This document shows, piece by piece, positions 27,005 through 34,423 of a DNA stretch of 64,000 nt. Where the stretch lies: positions 21,072-85,071 of the forward strand of contig CACYPV010000011.1 of the NCBI GenBank assembly GCA_902776375.1. Direction: 5' to 3'. The stretch's first letter is position 1; each line of letters starts with the position of its first letter. A model generated the notes under the pieces. It was not told the origin of the DNA and ran no database searches. It worked only from the letters and a program-made list of their open reading frames with translations. Both the position numbers and the translations under genes were made by a program. This stretch comes from an uncultured Ruminococcus sp. GTDB lineage: Bacteria; Bacillota; Clostridia; Oscillospirales; Acutalibacteraceae.

Positions 27005-27041
27005 AATCGAGCAAAGGTGAATTATTCATCTTCGCTCGATT
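27005..27041 (-). terminator. Terminator of the ABC exporter operon
   Basis: On the minus strand, seven bases after the permease stop, AATCGAGC pairs with GCTCGATT around an inner partial stem, followed by TTATTATA. Confidence 0.7.
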
Positions 27042-27047
27042 ATCTTT

Positions 27048-28184
27048 TTATTCGCTCATAATTTGTTTTAACGGTATTTTTTTCATTGACTGACCATAAG
27101 CAAACATCACGCCTTCATATACAACGATAAAAACAGCAAGCGTTATAAAGAACATCAGAAAATCAAACTCATATTCGGGAATACCCTCGACGCCCGAAAA
27201 AACAATATCAACCATAATTCTCAATAATGCATACTGATACACGGAACCGATGATAAAGCCGATATACGCCGCCGGGCGGTAGCCGTCGAGAACAGAACGC
27301 TTGCAATCAGCACTATCATAGCCGAATACACGCATCATAGCAATATTCTTTTGGTTGGAGCGGATGACGGTGGTCACGGCAATATACAGCGTGGTAAACG
27401 CCAGAACAACGCCGATAATCAACATCATCAAGCCCATCATTTCACTTGACAAATCCTTCATACTTGCCGACATTTGTATCATAGCTGAGAAGCAGAACGA
27501 GGAAAAGGCGATGAAGAACACCAAGGTTTTGCGGCTTCTTAACACAGAGCTCCTCATTTCGGCGACAAAAGTCTTTTTATCTTTTGTGTTTTTGGTTTTC
27601 CCCTTTACCTTTACGATACCCTTCAACAGATTGACGCAAGGCTGGCGAAGCTTTAACAGGCTGTTGCATACTGCAATCAAAGCAAAGACCAAAGTGGGAG
27701 CAATCACCAGCAGGACGAATAATATCCAATGATAACCAATAGAAAGCTCCGGCAAATAACCGTCTTTATTTTGTAACTCATAAAACTGCGGCATTAACGC
27801 AAATGACAGCAAATAGCCGACGAAACAGCCAAGGAATACACTCAAGCCGAAAACAGAAAAACCCTTGGCAATTTTGAAATCAGAATAACCGAGAGCCTTT
27901 AATATCCCGATTTCCTTTGAATGGCTGTCTATGTAATGCTTGATATAGAAAAACAGCATCACAACGGTAGTAATCGCCAAGCAGCCGCCGCTGACGGCGC
28001 AAACGACCTTTGAAGTCATAATCTGTGCGTCGTAGAACATCTGCGCGTAGGGGTTGTCAATCAGACCTGCTATCGCAGTTAAATCCAAATAATAGTTTAA
28101 AAACATATTGCAGACGGTTACCGCACAGCAGGTCATAATGGAAATTCCGAACAACTTTACGCTGTCCTTGATACTGACAATCAT
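27048..28184 (-). CDS. ABC transporter permease, FtsX family
   Basis: 378-residue membrane protein with an N-terminal helix (FGISIMTCCAVTVCNMFL), a helix near 60-85 followed by KEIGILKALGYSDFKIAKGF, the typical FtsX coupling motif, and a second repeat with IAMMRVFGYDSADCKRSVL. That gives two FtsX units in one chain with little extracytoplasmic domain. It works with the ATPase encoded 4 bases upstream. Likely an exporter of a peptide or small toxic compound, as for TetR-linked systems of this type; the substrate is unknown. Confidence 0.85.
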   Translation of the reverse strand: MIVSIKDSVKLFGISIMTCCAVTVCNMFLNYYLDLTAIAGLIDNPYAQMFYDAQIMTSKVVCAVSGGCLAITTVVMLFFYIKHYIDSHSKEIGILKALGYSDFKIAKGFSVFGLSVFLGCFVGYLLSFALMPQFYELQNKDGYLPELSIGYHWILFVLLVIAPTLVFALIAVCNSLLKLRQPCVNLLKGIVKVKGKTKNTKDKKTFVAEMRSSVLRSRKTLVFFIAFSSFCFSAMIQMSASMKDLSSEMMGLMMLIIGVVLAFTTLYIAVTTVIRSNQKNIAMMRVFGYDSADCKRSVLDGYRPAAYIGFIIGSVYQYALLRIMVDIVFSGVEGIPEYEFDFLMFFITLAVFIVVYEGVMFAYGQSMKKIPLKQIMSE

Positions 28185-28188
28185 ACCG

Positions 28189-28881
28189 TCACCACCCGAT
28201 CTCGTAAGCCGTCTTTTTATCCGTGTTTTCGGTAACGCTGACGATTTTGCCGCTGTTCATCTTAATGATTCTGTCGGCGGTTTCGGCTATATTGCTGTTG
28301 TGCGTTACCATAATCATCGTAAAGCCCTGTTCCTCGTGTAGCTTGATGATATAGTCGAGTACCTGTCTGCCTGTTTCTTCGTCTAATGCTCCTGTCGGCT
28401 CGTCAAGAAAAAGTACCTTCGGATTCTTTGCGAGCGCTCTTGCTATCGCTACACGCTGTTGTTCGCCGCCGCTGAGCTCTGATGGGAATTTTCTGCGCTT
28501 ATCGGATAAGCCGACCGCTTCGATATATTTCAGATAATCCTTGTTATTGTCGAGGTCAGCACCCATCCTTACATTCTTTTCTACATTTAGATGTGGGAGC
28601 AAATAATACTGCTGAAAGATATAAGCCGTGTTTTCACGTCGGAATTTCGTCAGATCCTTTTCGCTCATATTGCCGAGTTCTTGGCTGTCATAAGCAACAC
28701 AACCGCCGTCTGAAGTCTCCAAGCCCGAAATGACATTGAGAAAGGTTGATTTTCCCGAACCTGAAGCGCCGAGTATGACGATAAACTCACCATCGTTAAT
28801 GCGAACGGAAACACCATCCAGCGCTTTAAAGCGACTTTCGGCTTTTCCGTAATATTTTGTTAAATCATTTATCTCTATCAT
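28189..28881 (-). CDS. ABC transporter ATP-binding protein (MacB/LolD type)
   Basis: 230-residue nucleotide-binding subunit. Walker [10 protein letters not shown] near residue 36, Q-loop [12 protein letters not shown], signature [15 protein letters not shown], Walker [13 protein letters not shown] and H-loop MIMVTHNS are all intact. Pairs with the FtsX-type permease downstream; the TetR-like gene sits 5 bases upstream, so all three form one operon. Confidence 0.94.
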   Translation of the reverse strand: MIEINDLTKYYGKAESRFKALDGVSVRINDGEFIVILGASGSGKSTFLNVISGLETSDGGCVAYDSQELGNMSEKDLTKFRRENTAYIFQQYYLLPHLNVEKNVRMGADLDNNKDYLKYIEAVGLSDKRRKFPSELSGGEQQRVAIARALAKNPKVLFLDEPTGALDEETGRQVLDYIIKLHEEQGFTMIMVTHNSNIAETADRIIKMNSGKIVSVTENTDKKTAYEIGW

Positions 28882-28886
28882 TATTA

Positions 28887-29362
28887 TTATCCTTTCAGTC
28901 TTTCTGTCAGCAATGCTTTGAAAACTTCCGTCAGCATTATGCCGATCTCAACTTCCGTAAAGCGACACATAGATGTTGCGCAGAGGGTGGCAATGCCGTG
29001 AGAATATATCCATAGGTGTCGGTACAATATAACAGCGTCATCTGCCGATACAGGATATTCATCGGTAATTGATTTTAAAATATCGATATAGTTGTCATCA
29101 ATTTCGGGGAGTATTCTATTTACGCCTATATTACCGTATGTTTTTCGCATAAACAAAAGTTGAAACAGCTTCGGCTCATTTATTGCAAACTGAATATATG
29201 ACTGACCAACGCCCTTAAAGGCAGGGGTTTGCTGTAATCCTTGCTCAACATATTCGGAATATATCTCACGAGCTTTTGCTTCAATCCCGTTAAGTACCTC
29301 GCCCATATTATCAAAAACGGTAAATATCGGTCTTGCCGAGCTAATTTCGCTTTAGGGGGCAT
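28887..29362 (-). pseudogene. TetR/AcrR-family repressor, DNA-binding domain deleted and frame shifted
   Basis: The intact part (minus frame from about 29343 to 28887) reads SSARPIFTVFDNMGEV...GLQQTPAFKGVG...FAINEPKLFQLLFM, a C-terminal ligand-binding half typical of a clostridial TetR subgroup. Those proteins begin MPPKAK followed by about 30 residues of helix-turn-helix. Here the ATG at 29362 gives MPPKAK and then jumps directly to the SSARPIF region in a different frame, so most of the HTH is missing and the join is out of frame. Translation from ATG 29306 would give a 139-residue protein without a DNA-binding domain. The repressor is probably non-functional. Confidence 0.75.
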
Positions 29363-29377
29363 AATGAGCTCCTTTCT

Positions 29378-29391
29378 AAAACAATCGTTTT
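29378..29391. promoter_or_regulatory. Probable TetR operator
   Basis: AAAACAATCGTTTT: perfect 5-bp arms AAAAC/GTTTT around a 4-bp core, between the ABC-operon promoter and the TetR ATG. A second partial copy (AATCGTTTTG, 29421-29430) overlaps the promoter spacer. Confidence 0.5.
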
Positions 29392-29405
29392 ATAACATTT
29401 GTTTT

Positions 29406-29434
29406 ATTATAAAGTATAATAATCGTTTTGTCAA
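29406..29434 (-). promoter_or_regulatory. Promoter of the tetR-ABC operon
   Basis: Consensus TTGACA (29434-29429), 17-bp spacer, consensus TATAAT (29411-29406) on the minus strand, 43 bases before the ATG at 29362. Confidence 0.8.
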
Positions 29435-29682
29435 TAACCGGATTTGTAACGCCAAAACACGCAATGAAATGAAATACCCTTTGAATACAAAGCTAAAATG
29501 CGGTATAATAGCCGTATAGAAAAGTTTATCCAACACGGCTAAATTCCCTTACTGTTATCAACGCTGATAAAAAATGATAACAAGAGGGGATATAGGCAGG
29601 AGAATATGGATATATCAAATAATCAAAAGAACCACAGATAGTACAGATAATAATACCTACACGGAATTGTTTAAGCGCTATC
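29435..29682. other. Non-coding gap, no supported gene
   Basis: AT-rich. A 43-codon frame from ATG 29573 runs into the repeat at 29683 (ending RVGVNF) but has no ribosome site and no recognisable family. Nothing else is identified. Confidence 0.5.
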
Positions 29683-29753
29683 GAGTGGGAGTAAATTTCT
29701 AATATAGAATTATAATCAACGCCGCCAAGTGGGATAATCTCCTGCTTGGCGGC
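29683..29753 (+). repeat. guaA-end-like site plus terminator repeat, copy 1
   Basis: It begins GAGTGGGAGTAA, matching 11 of 12 bases of the guaA 3' end (GAATGGGAGTAA), preceded by ATC so that it reads like the common guaA ending IEWE-stop. It continues through an AT-rich stretch into a hairpin GCCGCCAAG/CTTGGCGGC (29721-29753) with a following T-run. Nearly identical over 71 bp to 32493-32563. Confidence 0.75.
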
Positions 29754-29772
29754 TCTGTTTTTTTGAATAATA

Positions 29773-29802
29773 ACCACTTATCTTCAAAAAACGACCACTT
29801 AT
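29773..29802 (+). promoter_or_regulatory. LytTR-type operator, two 9-bp direct repeats
   Basis: ACCACTTAT at 29773-29781 and 29794-29802, exactly identical and separated by 12 bp (21-bp period). This is the architecture LytTR regulators such as AgrA bind. It lies about 65 bases upstream of the LytTR gene, just before a TATACT -10 candidate (29836-29841) that lacks a good -35, as expected for an activated promoter. Confidence 0.6.
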
Positions 29803-29866
29803 TGAAAAACGGTGGATTTGATTTTCAAAGCGTGGTATACTGTTGTCAACAAAGGAGGAAAAAACA

Positions 29867-30307
29867 ATGCAGGTAGAGATCAAAATTGACGACAACTGTA
29901 TTGAGCCGAAGGTAATTATCGTTACCGATAAGGTAACCGATGAAATCAACGACATACTCAATACGCTTTCATCAAAAACGCCCGAGGTTATCACAGGCTT
30001 TTACAATGATTTAGCCGAGATCTTATCGCCGGAGGACATTATCCGTATTTACGCAGAGGGCGGCAAGACATTTGCTTTTGCCAACAAGAAAGAATATATC
30101 CTTAGACAAAGATTATACGAGCTTGAGGAGCAGCTTACCAAGTACAGCTTTGTGCGCATTTCCAACTCGGAGATCATCAATCTTAAAAAGGTGCGCAACT
30201 TTGATTTGAGCTTATCGGGTACGATTTGCGTTACGCTGTCCGACGGTACGACTACTTATGTTTCAAGACGCTATGTGTCAAAAATCAAAAAGGTTTTAGG
30301 TTTATAG
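29867..30307 (+). CDS. LytTR-domain transcriptional regulator
   Basis: 146-residue single-domain regulator. An N-terminal 50-residue segment (QVEIKIDDNCIEPKVIIV) precedes the LytTR domain: IRIYAEGGKTFAFANKKEYILRQ, LEEQLTKYSFVRISNSEIINLKKV, then DGTTTYVSRRYVSKIKKVLG. There is no response-receiver domain, so it resembles LytTR regulatory systems in which a membrane protein of the DUF3021 type holds the regulator inactive. AAAGGAGG precedes ATG 29867 by five bases. The DUF3021 partner follows after 10 bases but appears broken. Confidence 0.88.
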   Translation: MQVEIKIDDNCIEPKVIIVTDKVTDEINDILNTLSSKTPEVITGFYNDLAEILSPEDIIRIYAEGGKTFAFANKKEYILRQRLYELEEQLTKYSFVRISNSEIINLKKVRNFDLSLSGTICVTLSDGTTTYVSRRYVSKIKKVLGL

Positions 30308-30317
30308 GAGGTAGATT

Positions 30318-30735
30318 ATGAAAAAGAAAGTTATTCTGCGCAGCCTGATCGGTGCTAATCAACAAGGGAGAGTATTATCCTGTAGTGCCGCAGTTGACTG
30401 CTCTTTGCGGCAATGAACTGAATGCAGTCGTTATCCAGACAATATGCTCTTTGATATACGGAGCTGCTTTCGGCGGAGCGTCGGTGATTTGGGAAACGGA
30501 TAATTGGAGCCTTTTGAAGCAGACGGTTCTGCACTTCCTTGTAATAACAATATCATTGTTCCCAATCGCCTATTTTATGTACTGGATGCCGCATAGCTTT
30601 TTAGGAATAGTAGGCTATATCGCCATCTTTTTCCTCATTTATTTCTCTATTTGGATCGCTCAGTACTTTGCTATGAAGAAAAGGATTCAGGCGTTCAACG
30701 ACAAGGTCAAATCAGATTTAGTAAACAGCCAATAA
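30318..30735 (+). pseudogene. DUF3021 membrane protein, internal deletion with frameshift
   Basis: ATG 30318, behind AGGAGGT, encodes MKKKVILRSLIGA, the usual DUF3021 start, then the frame fails. The rest of the family sequence resumes in another frame at about 30355 (INKGEYYPVVPQLTALCGNELNAV) and continues through three helices to MKKRIQAFNDKV. In intact relatives the first transmembrane helix lies between these parts, so roughly 20 residues appear to be deleted out of frame. Translation of the remainder could only start at the poor GTG 30352. It would normally restrain the LytTR regulator next door. Confidence 0.7.
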
Positions 30736-30743
30736 ATAATCCA

Positions 30744-30780
30744 GCCGCCAAGCGGGATATTTCCTGTTTGGCGGCTTTTT
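30744..30780 (+). terminator. Terminator after DUF3021, shorter relative of the 29721 hairpin
   Basis: GCCGCCAAGCGGG...CTGTTTGGCGGC (30744-30775) followed by TTTTTC. The stem matches the hairpin part of the repeats at 29721, 32531 and 34446, but the flanking bases differ. Confidence 0.8.
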
Positions 30781-30801
30781 CAAAAATATTTCAATAAACT
30801 C

Positions 30802-30830
30802 TTGACAACTATATCGGAAGGTGATATAGT
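30802..30830 (+). promoter_or_regulatory. Promoter of the padR operon
   Basis: TTGACA (30802-30807), 17 bp, TATAGT (30825-30830). Confidence 0.75.
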
Positions 30831-30883
30831 TATTACAACATCCGATATATCGGAAAGCGATATAACAGGAGATGATATATCGG
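30809..30883. promoter_or_regulatory. Cluster of PadR operator-like palindromes
   Basis: CTATATC-7 bp-GATATAG (30809-30829) lies between -35 and -10. Perfect CCGATATATCGG (30842-30853) is followed by CGATATA, and GATGATATATCGG lies at 30871-30883. All share the ATATCG/CGATAT half-site and sit between the promoter and the padR ATG, fitting autorepression by PadR. Confidence 0.6.
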
Positions 30884-30906
30884 TAAACGATAACAGAGGT
30901 GATCAT

Positions 30907-31212
30907 ATGTCAAAACAAAACGCTTTGACTGAGCCTGTTTATTACATTCTGCTGTCACTGCTTACGCCTATGCACGGCTATGGTATTATGCAGAACGTAA
31001 AAAAGTTGACAAATGACAGGGTGAACATCGGCGCGGGTACGCTCTACGGAGCGATCAACACCCTGCTCTCAAAGGGCTTTATTGCGGAATACAAAAGCGA
31101 TCCGTCCAAAAAGGAATATATCATCACAGATGACGGAAGAAGCGTATTAAGCGCGGAGCTTACAAGACTAAAGGAGCTTGTAAAAAACGGAGAAGAATTA
31201 TTGGAGGGTTAA
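30907..31212 (+). CDS. PadR-family transcriptional repressor
   Basis: About 102 residues. Winged-helix core: EPVYYILLSLLTPMHGYGIMQNVKKLT, then IGAGTLYGAINTLLSKGFI (recognition helix and wing) and KKEYIITDDGRSVL, with a C-terminal dimerisation helix. ATG 30907 follows AGAGGTGAT. An in-frame upstream extension would be made of the operator repeats and is not real. It regulates a gene encoding a DUF2812 membrane protein five bases downstream, a common pairing. Confidence 0.92.
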   Translation: MSKQNALTEPVYYILLSLLTPMHGYGIMQNVKKLTNDRVNIGAGTLYGAINTLLSKGFIAEYKSDPSKKEYIITDDGRSVLSAELTRLKELVKNGEELLEG

Positions 31213-31216
31213 TACG

Positions 31217-31813
31217 ATGGATAATTCACACATCTCAAAATTTAAACTGTTTTTTTCGCTCGATAAGGAGCTTGCGTTTATCAATAAGATGAACAAAGAA
31301 GGCTGGAAGCTCATCTATATCAAAGGCGGAGTTATTTATTCATTTGAAAAATCCAAGCCGGACGAGTATTTTACCATACTTCACGCCACAGCAAAGGAAA
31401 AGATTTTGGAAATATCCTCTTTTGCCGCTCAGTGCGGTTATCAAGCCATACCGCATACGATGGACGGTTTCGGTGATCTGCTTTATCTCACCGGCAGAAA
31501 GACAGATGTTTCGCCTGAATTTGTTTGTGAAGCACCTGAAAAAATTGACAGCGCAGAAAGAATATATCATCGTTTCCGAACTCTCAGCATTGTTTTTATC
31601 ATATTGTCCGTTTTACTTATTTTGGATTGTGCGATTATCCTTTGGGCAAGGATGACCGCTCCCGAGGCTTCGGTTATTTTAACTGTTTTTGGTGTGTTGT
31701 TTATGTTATTCGTTGCAATATATATTGCTATGTGTATCTATGTTAACGTGCTGACCGCCAAAGCACGCCGAAATTTGAAGCAATTACAAAAGGAAAGTGA
31801 AATCTATGAATAA
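31217..31813 (+). CDS. DUF2812 domain membrane protein
   Basis: 198 residues. The N-terminal DUF2812 domain (KLFFSLDKELAFINKMNKEGWKL, YSFEKSKPDEYF) is followed by two C-terminal helices (about 122-145 and 152-178) and a basic tail. The function is unknown; in Firmicutes it is repeatedly encoded behind a PadR gene and is likely the repressed effector. Starts 5 bases after padR. Confidence 0.85.
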   Translation: MDNSHISKFKLFFSLDKELAFINKMNKEGWKLIYIKGGVIYSFEKSKPDEYFTILHATAKEKILEISSFAAQCGYQAIPHTMDGFGDLLYLTGRKTDVSPEFVCEAPEKIDSAERIYHRFRTLSIVFIILSVLLILDCAIILWARMTAPEASVILTVFGVLFMLFVAIYIAMCIYVNVLTAKARRNLKQLQKESEIYE

Positions 31814-31828
31814 AAAGGGTGTGTCTTT

Positions 31829-32140
31829 TTGTATTACCTGTATCTAATACCTTTTTTCGTCTTACTGATCATCATTTTTATATCTTATAATCCAAAAGTA
31901 TCGGAAAGGAAAATGACAATGGTTATTTTATCAAACGACAAAACAATATGTGCCGAGTACAACCGCATGACTGTTCAACGCAATTACGGAAACGGAAAAG
32001 ATAAAAAATTTGCGCTTATCGGCAGCGTCAACCATCATTCGGATGTATTAAACAGCTATCCGACAAAAGAAGAGGCAGTTGCAGAACTTGAAAAGATATA
32101 CGCAGCTTATCAAAACGGCGATAAAACATATGCGGTATAA
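31829..32140 (+). CDS. Small single-helix membrane protein, unknown function
   Basis: 103 residues from TTG 31829: one N-terminal helix (YLYLIPFFVLLIIIFISY) then a soluble 75-residue domain (ILSNDKTICAEYNRM, FALIGSVNHHSD, KEEAVAELEKIYAAY). GGGTG lies before the TTG. A start at ATG 31910 behind GGAAAGG would give a soluble 76-residue protein instead. I do not recognise the family. It is the last gene of the padR operon, 15 bases after DUF2812. Confidence 0.6.
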   Translation: MYYLYLIPFFVLLIIIFISYNPKVSERKMTMVILSNDKTICAEYNRMTVQRNYGNGKDKKFALIGSVNHHSDVLNSYPTKEEAVAELEKIYAAYQNGDKTYAV

Positions 32141-32492
32141 GATTATGGTCGAAGGAATTGGATTTTATCCAAATCAATCTGTAACGCCCAAACCCATCAA
32201 GTAATGTAATCACTCTACCTAACCTATTTTTCTTTTCAAAGAGCGCATAAATAGTATGTTTTGAAGCCTAAAAGCGTGACACTATTTCGATTTATTATCA
32301 AGATTAAAAAGTATAATTATTTTACCGCTTTAAAGTTTTGATTTTAAAGAATGGTTATGCTATAATAAACCAAAAGCTATTAGAAATAAACCAAGCTACG
32401 AATGATAGCAAATGACTGATAGCTTTTTGATAGCACAAGCTGTGATAACTAAACAAAAATGTATAATTGAAACCATATTTCTTTGCACTTAA
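32141..32492. other. 352-bp gap without a recognisable gene
   Basis: AT-rich, stop codons in all frames at short intervals, no strong hairpin. It ends at the second guaA-end-like repeat. Probably decayed insert DNA. Confidence 0.5.
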
Positions 32493-32563
32493 GAGTGGGA
32501 GTAAAATTCTAATATGGAATTATAATCAACGCCGCCAAGTGGGATAATCTCCTGCTTGGCGGC
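32493..32563 (+). repeat. guaA-end-like site plus terminator repeat, copy 2
   Basis: GAGTGGGAGTAA followed by the same AT-rich segment and GCCGCCAAG/CTTGGCGGC hairpin (32531-32563) as at 29683-29753. Only three or so differences over 71 bp. A T-run follows. Confidence 0.75.
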
Positions 32564-32616
32564 ATCTTTTTTGATTCTTGCAAATAAAAATATCTACGAC
32601 TAAATGTAAAATATAC

Positions 32617-32645
32617 TTGACAAAACGAATGTAATATGATACACT
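32617..32645 (+). promoter_or_regulatory. Promoter of the membrane protein/XRE pair
   Basis: TTGACA (32617-32622), 17 bp, TACACT (32640-32645), 46 bases before ATG 32691. Confidence 0.6.
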
Positions 32646-32690
32646 CTCCATGTAAAGATCACTATTTGAAATTTTAAAGGAGTGTTTATT

Positions 32691-33206
32691 ATGCTTGAAA
32701 ATCCTCTGGTTCCTGCTATCATTATTATCGCTGTCTTTGTGTTAGTTGTGATCGTACGCTCAAAAAAGGTAAGAAAAGCACAGTATGATGAACGTCAGCT
32801 TTTGGCGAGAAATACCGCGTTTCGCTATTCATTTTTCTTCTTGCTGTTTTATTGCTTTGTCTGCGCGGTTTTGCAGCTCTGCAACGTCATTTGGGCGCCG
32901 ATCTCGATACAAATGTTTCTCGGGATAATTCTATCTTTTGCGATATTTATCGCATTGTGTATTATCAAGGACGCCTATTTTTCTACTTCGAAAAAGTATA
33001 ACACCAATGCAGTTATCTTCTTTTTTGCGTACGGCGTCGTAAATTCGGTCTATTTGGTGCACGGGCTCGTCAACGGTAAAACCTTTTTGGAAAACGGACA
33101 ATTCTCAGAGCTCGTTTTGTATGCTGTTGCCGCCGTTTGCCTCTTTGTCTTGGGAATCTTTTCGGTCATTAAGTATACTCTCGAAAATCGCGGAGCGGAG
33201 AAGTAA
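32691..33206 (+). CDS. Four-helix membrane protein paired with an XRE regulator
   Basis: 171 residues. Helix 1 at residues 5-24, then a basic segment with KKVRKAQYDERQLLARNTAFRYS, and three more helices near 48-70, 78-98 and 108-165. The DERQ-motif segment after the first helix is seen in many small Firmicutes membrane proteins cotranscribed with short XRE regulators. AAGGAG lies eight bases upstream of ATG 32691. Its stop overlaps the XRE start by one base. Function unknown. Confidence 0.75.
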   Translation: MLENPLVPAIIIIAVFVLVVIVRSKKVRKAQYDERQLLARNTAFRYSFFFLLFYCFVCAVLQLCNVIWAPISIQMFLGIILSFAIFIALCIIKDAYFSTSKKYNTNAVIFFFAYGVVNSVYLVHGLVNGKTFLENGQFSELVLYAVAAVCLFVLGIFSVIKYTLENRGAEK

Positions 33207-33397
33207 TGAAAAACTTGAAACTAAAAAGCGCGCGCGCCGCGCTCGACCTTTCTCAGCAACAGCTTGCCGATAAGGTTGGCGTCAGCCGACAAACGATCAA
33301 CGCTATAGAAAAAGGCGACTACAATCCGACAATCAAGCTGTGTGTCGCTATTTGCCGCACGCTCGGAAAAACCTTAGACGAATTATTCTGGGAATGA
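33206..33397 (+). CDS. Short XRE-family HTH regulator
   Basis: 63 residues consisting almost only of the HTH: KSARAALDLSQQQLADKVGVSRQTINAIEKGDYNPTIKLC, ending LDELFWE. This compact type (YozG-like) is normally encoded next to a small membrane protein, as here with a TAATG overlap. Likely an autoregulator of the pair. Confidence 0.93.
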   Translation: MKNLKLKSARAALDLSQQQLADKVGVSRQTINAIEKGDYNPTIKLCVAICRTLGKTLDELFWE

Positions 33398-33431
33398 TGT
33401 TAAAATTCTAAATTAGAATAATAATTCGGAT

Positions 33432-33460
33432 TTGACAAATGGTTTTGTTTCCGCTATAAT
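33432..33460 (+). promoter_or_regulatory. Near-perfect promoter of the CD3324-family gene
   Basis: TTGACA (33432-33437), 17 bp, TATAAT (33455-33460). The resulting leader is about 120 bases. Confidence 0.8.
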
Positions 33461-33483
33461 AGGGCGGACAGGAGGGCTGCGAT

Positions 33484-33510
33484 TTGAAAAGATATGTTAT
33501 TGCCGAATAA
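33484..33510 (+). other. Possible 8-codon leader ORF in the CD3324 leader
   Basis: GGAGGG (33471-33476) is followed at good spacing by TTG and codons for MKRYVIAE then TAA. The stop region pairs into a hairpin CCGAATA (33503-33509)/TATTCGG. It could be an attenuation-type leader or the remnant of a deleted gene start. Confidence 0.35.
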
Positions 33511-33589
33511 GCATTGGCTATTCGGTATCATTTGAATATTGCTATAGCCATTGCTTACCCTAAAGCATTACATTTTTTAGGAGGCAACA

Positions 33590-33871
33590 ATGAGCTATAT
33601 CAAGGCAGACGAAGTGCTGCCGCAGAACATTATAAAAATCATTCAACAATATATAGACGGGGAAAATATTTACATTCCAAAGAAAGAAGGCTCCCGCGTC
33701 GATTGGGGAGCGAAAACCGGCGCCAAAAAAGAGCTGCGCCGACGCAACACTTTGATTTATCGGGAATATCTTAATGGCGAAAATGTTGCCGCACTGGCAA
33801 GCCGGTACTACCTTTCCGATAAATCGATACAGCGTATCATACGCGAAATGAGAATCAGTGAGTCTGCCTAG
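33590..33871 (+). CDS. CD3324-family small HTH protein
   Basis: 93 residues matching the CD3324 family of Clostridia: SYIKADEVLPQNIIKIIQQYIDGENIYIPKK, a basic middle (AKKELRRRNTLIYREYLNG) and a C-terminal HTH (ALASRYYLSDKSIQRIIREMR) of the Mor/resolvase type. Probably DNA-binding; targets unknown. AGGAGG precedes the ATG. Confidence 0.85.
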   Translation: MSYIKADEVLPQNIIKIIQQYIDGENIYIPKKEGSRVDWGAKTGAKKELRRRNTLIYREYLNGENVAALASRYYLSDKSIQRIIREMRISESA

Positions 33872-33964
33872 CGCAGGCTCATTCTTTTTTATAATAGTTT
33901 GTGAGGTAGACATATATCAAAATGTATGGTATGATAATGTCAGTAAATCGAAAGGATGATCACA

Positions 33965-34414
33965 ATGAAAACTTATAAATATATAGCCCTTCGCGAACAG
34001 CCTGAAATAAAGGAAAAAGCCGCTCAGTGGTTCCACGAAAAATGGGGCGTGCCCAAAGAGGCGTATCTTGAATGTATGGAGGATTACCTCAGCGGAAACA
34101 CCGAAAACGGCTGGTATCTGTGCCTTGACGGAGAAATGATAATCGGCGGCTTGGGCGTTATAGAAAACGACTTTCACGAAAGAAAGGATCTGGCGCCCAA
34201 CGTCTGTGCTGTCTATACTGAGAGCGATTACCGCAAGCAGGGGATAGCCGGAAAGCTCTTGGATATGGCGGTTGAAGATTTGCGGACAAAGGGGATCACG
34301 CCGCTTTATCTTGTTACCGACCACACCGGCTTTTACGAAAGATACGGCTGGGAGTTCCTGTGCATGGTGCAGGGAAGCGACCCCGAGCCGTCAAGAATGT
34401 ATGTGCATTACTAA
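33965..34414 (+). CDS. GNAT-family N-acetyltransferase
   Basis: 149 residues. The GNAT fold is shown by NGWYLCLDGEMIIGGLGVIEN, the acetyl-CoA loop VYTESDYRKQGIAGKLLDMAVEDL (R/Q-x-x-G-x-A pattern) and LYLVTDHTGFYERYGWEFL. The substrate is unknown. ATG 33965 follows AAAGGATGA; the frame extends three codons upstream without a ribosome site. It stands alone and is followed by a repeat-type terminator. Confidence 0.9.
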   Translation: MKTYKYIALREQPEIKEKAAQWFHEKWGVPKEAYLECMEDYLSGNTENGWYLCLDGEMIIGGLGVIENDFHERKDLAPNVCAVYTESDYRKQGIAGKLLDMAVEDLRTKGITPLYLVTDHTGFYERYGWEFLCMVQGSDPEPSRMYVHY

Positions 34415-34423
34415 AATATAATG

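Larger units (their letters stand above)
26656..27047. other. 392-bp junction after guaA with no intact gene
   Basis: It contains the guaA terminator, a short direct repeat (TGGCAAC at 26714-26720 and 26725-26731), a fragment that could encode 41 residues (26833-26958) and the terminator of the minus-strand ABC operon. I see no integrase gene and no complete mobile element. Confidence 0.6.
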
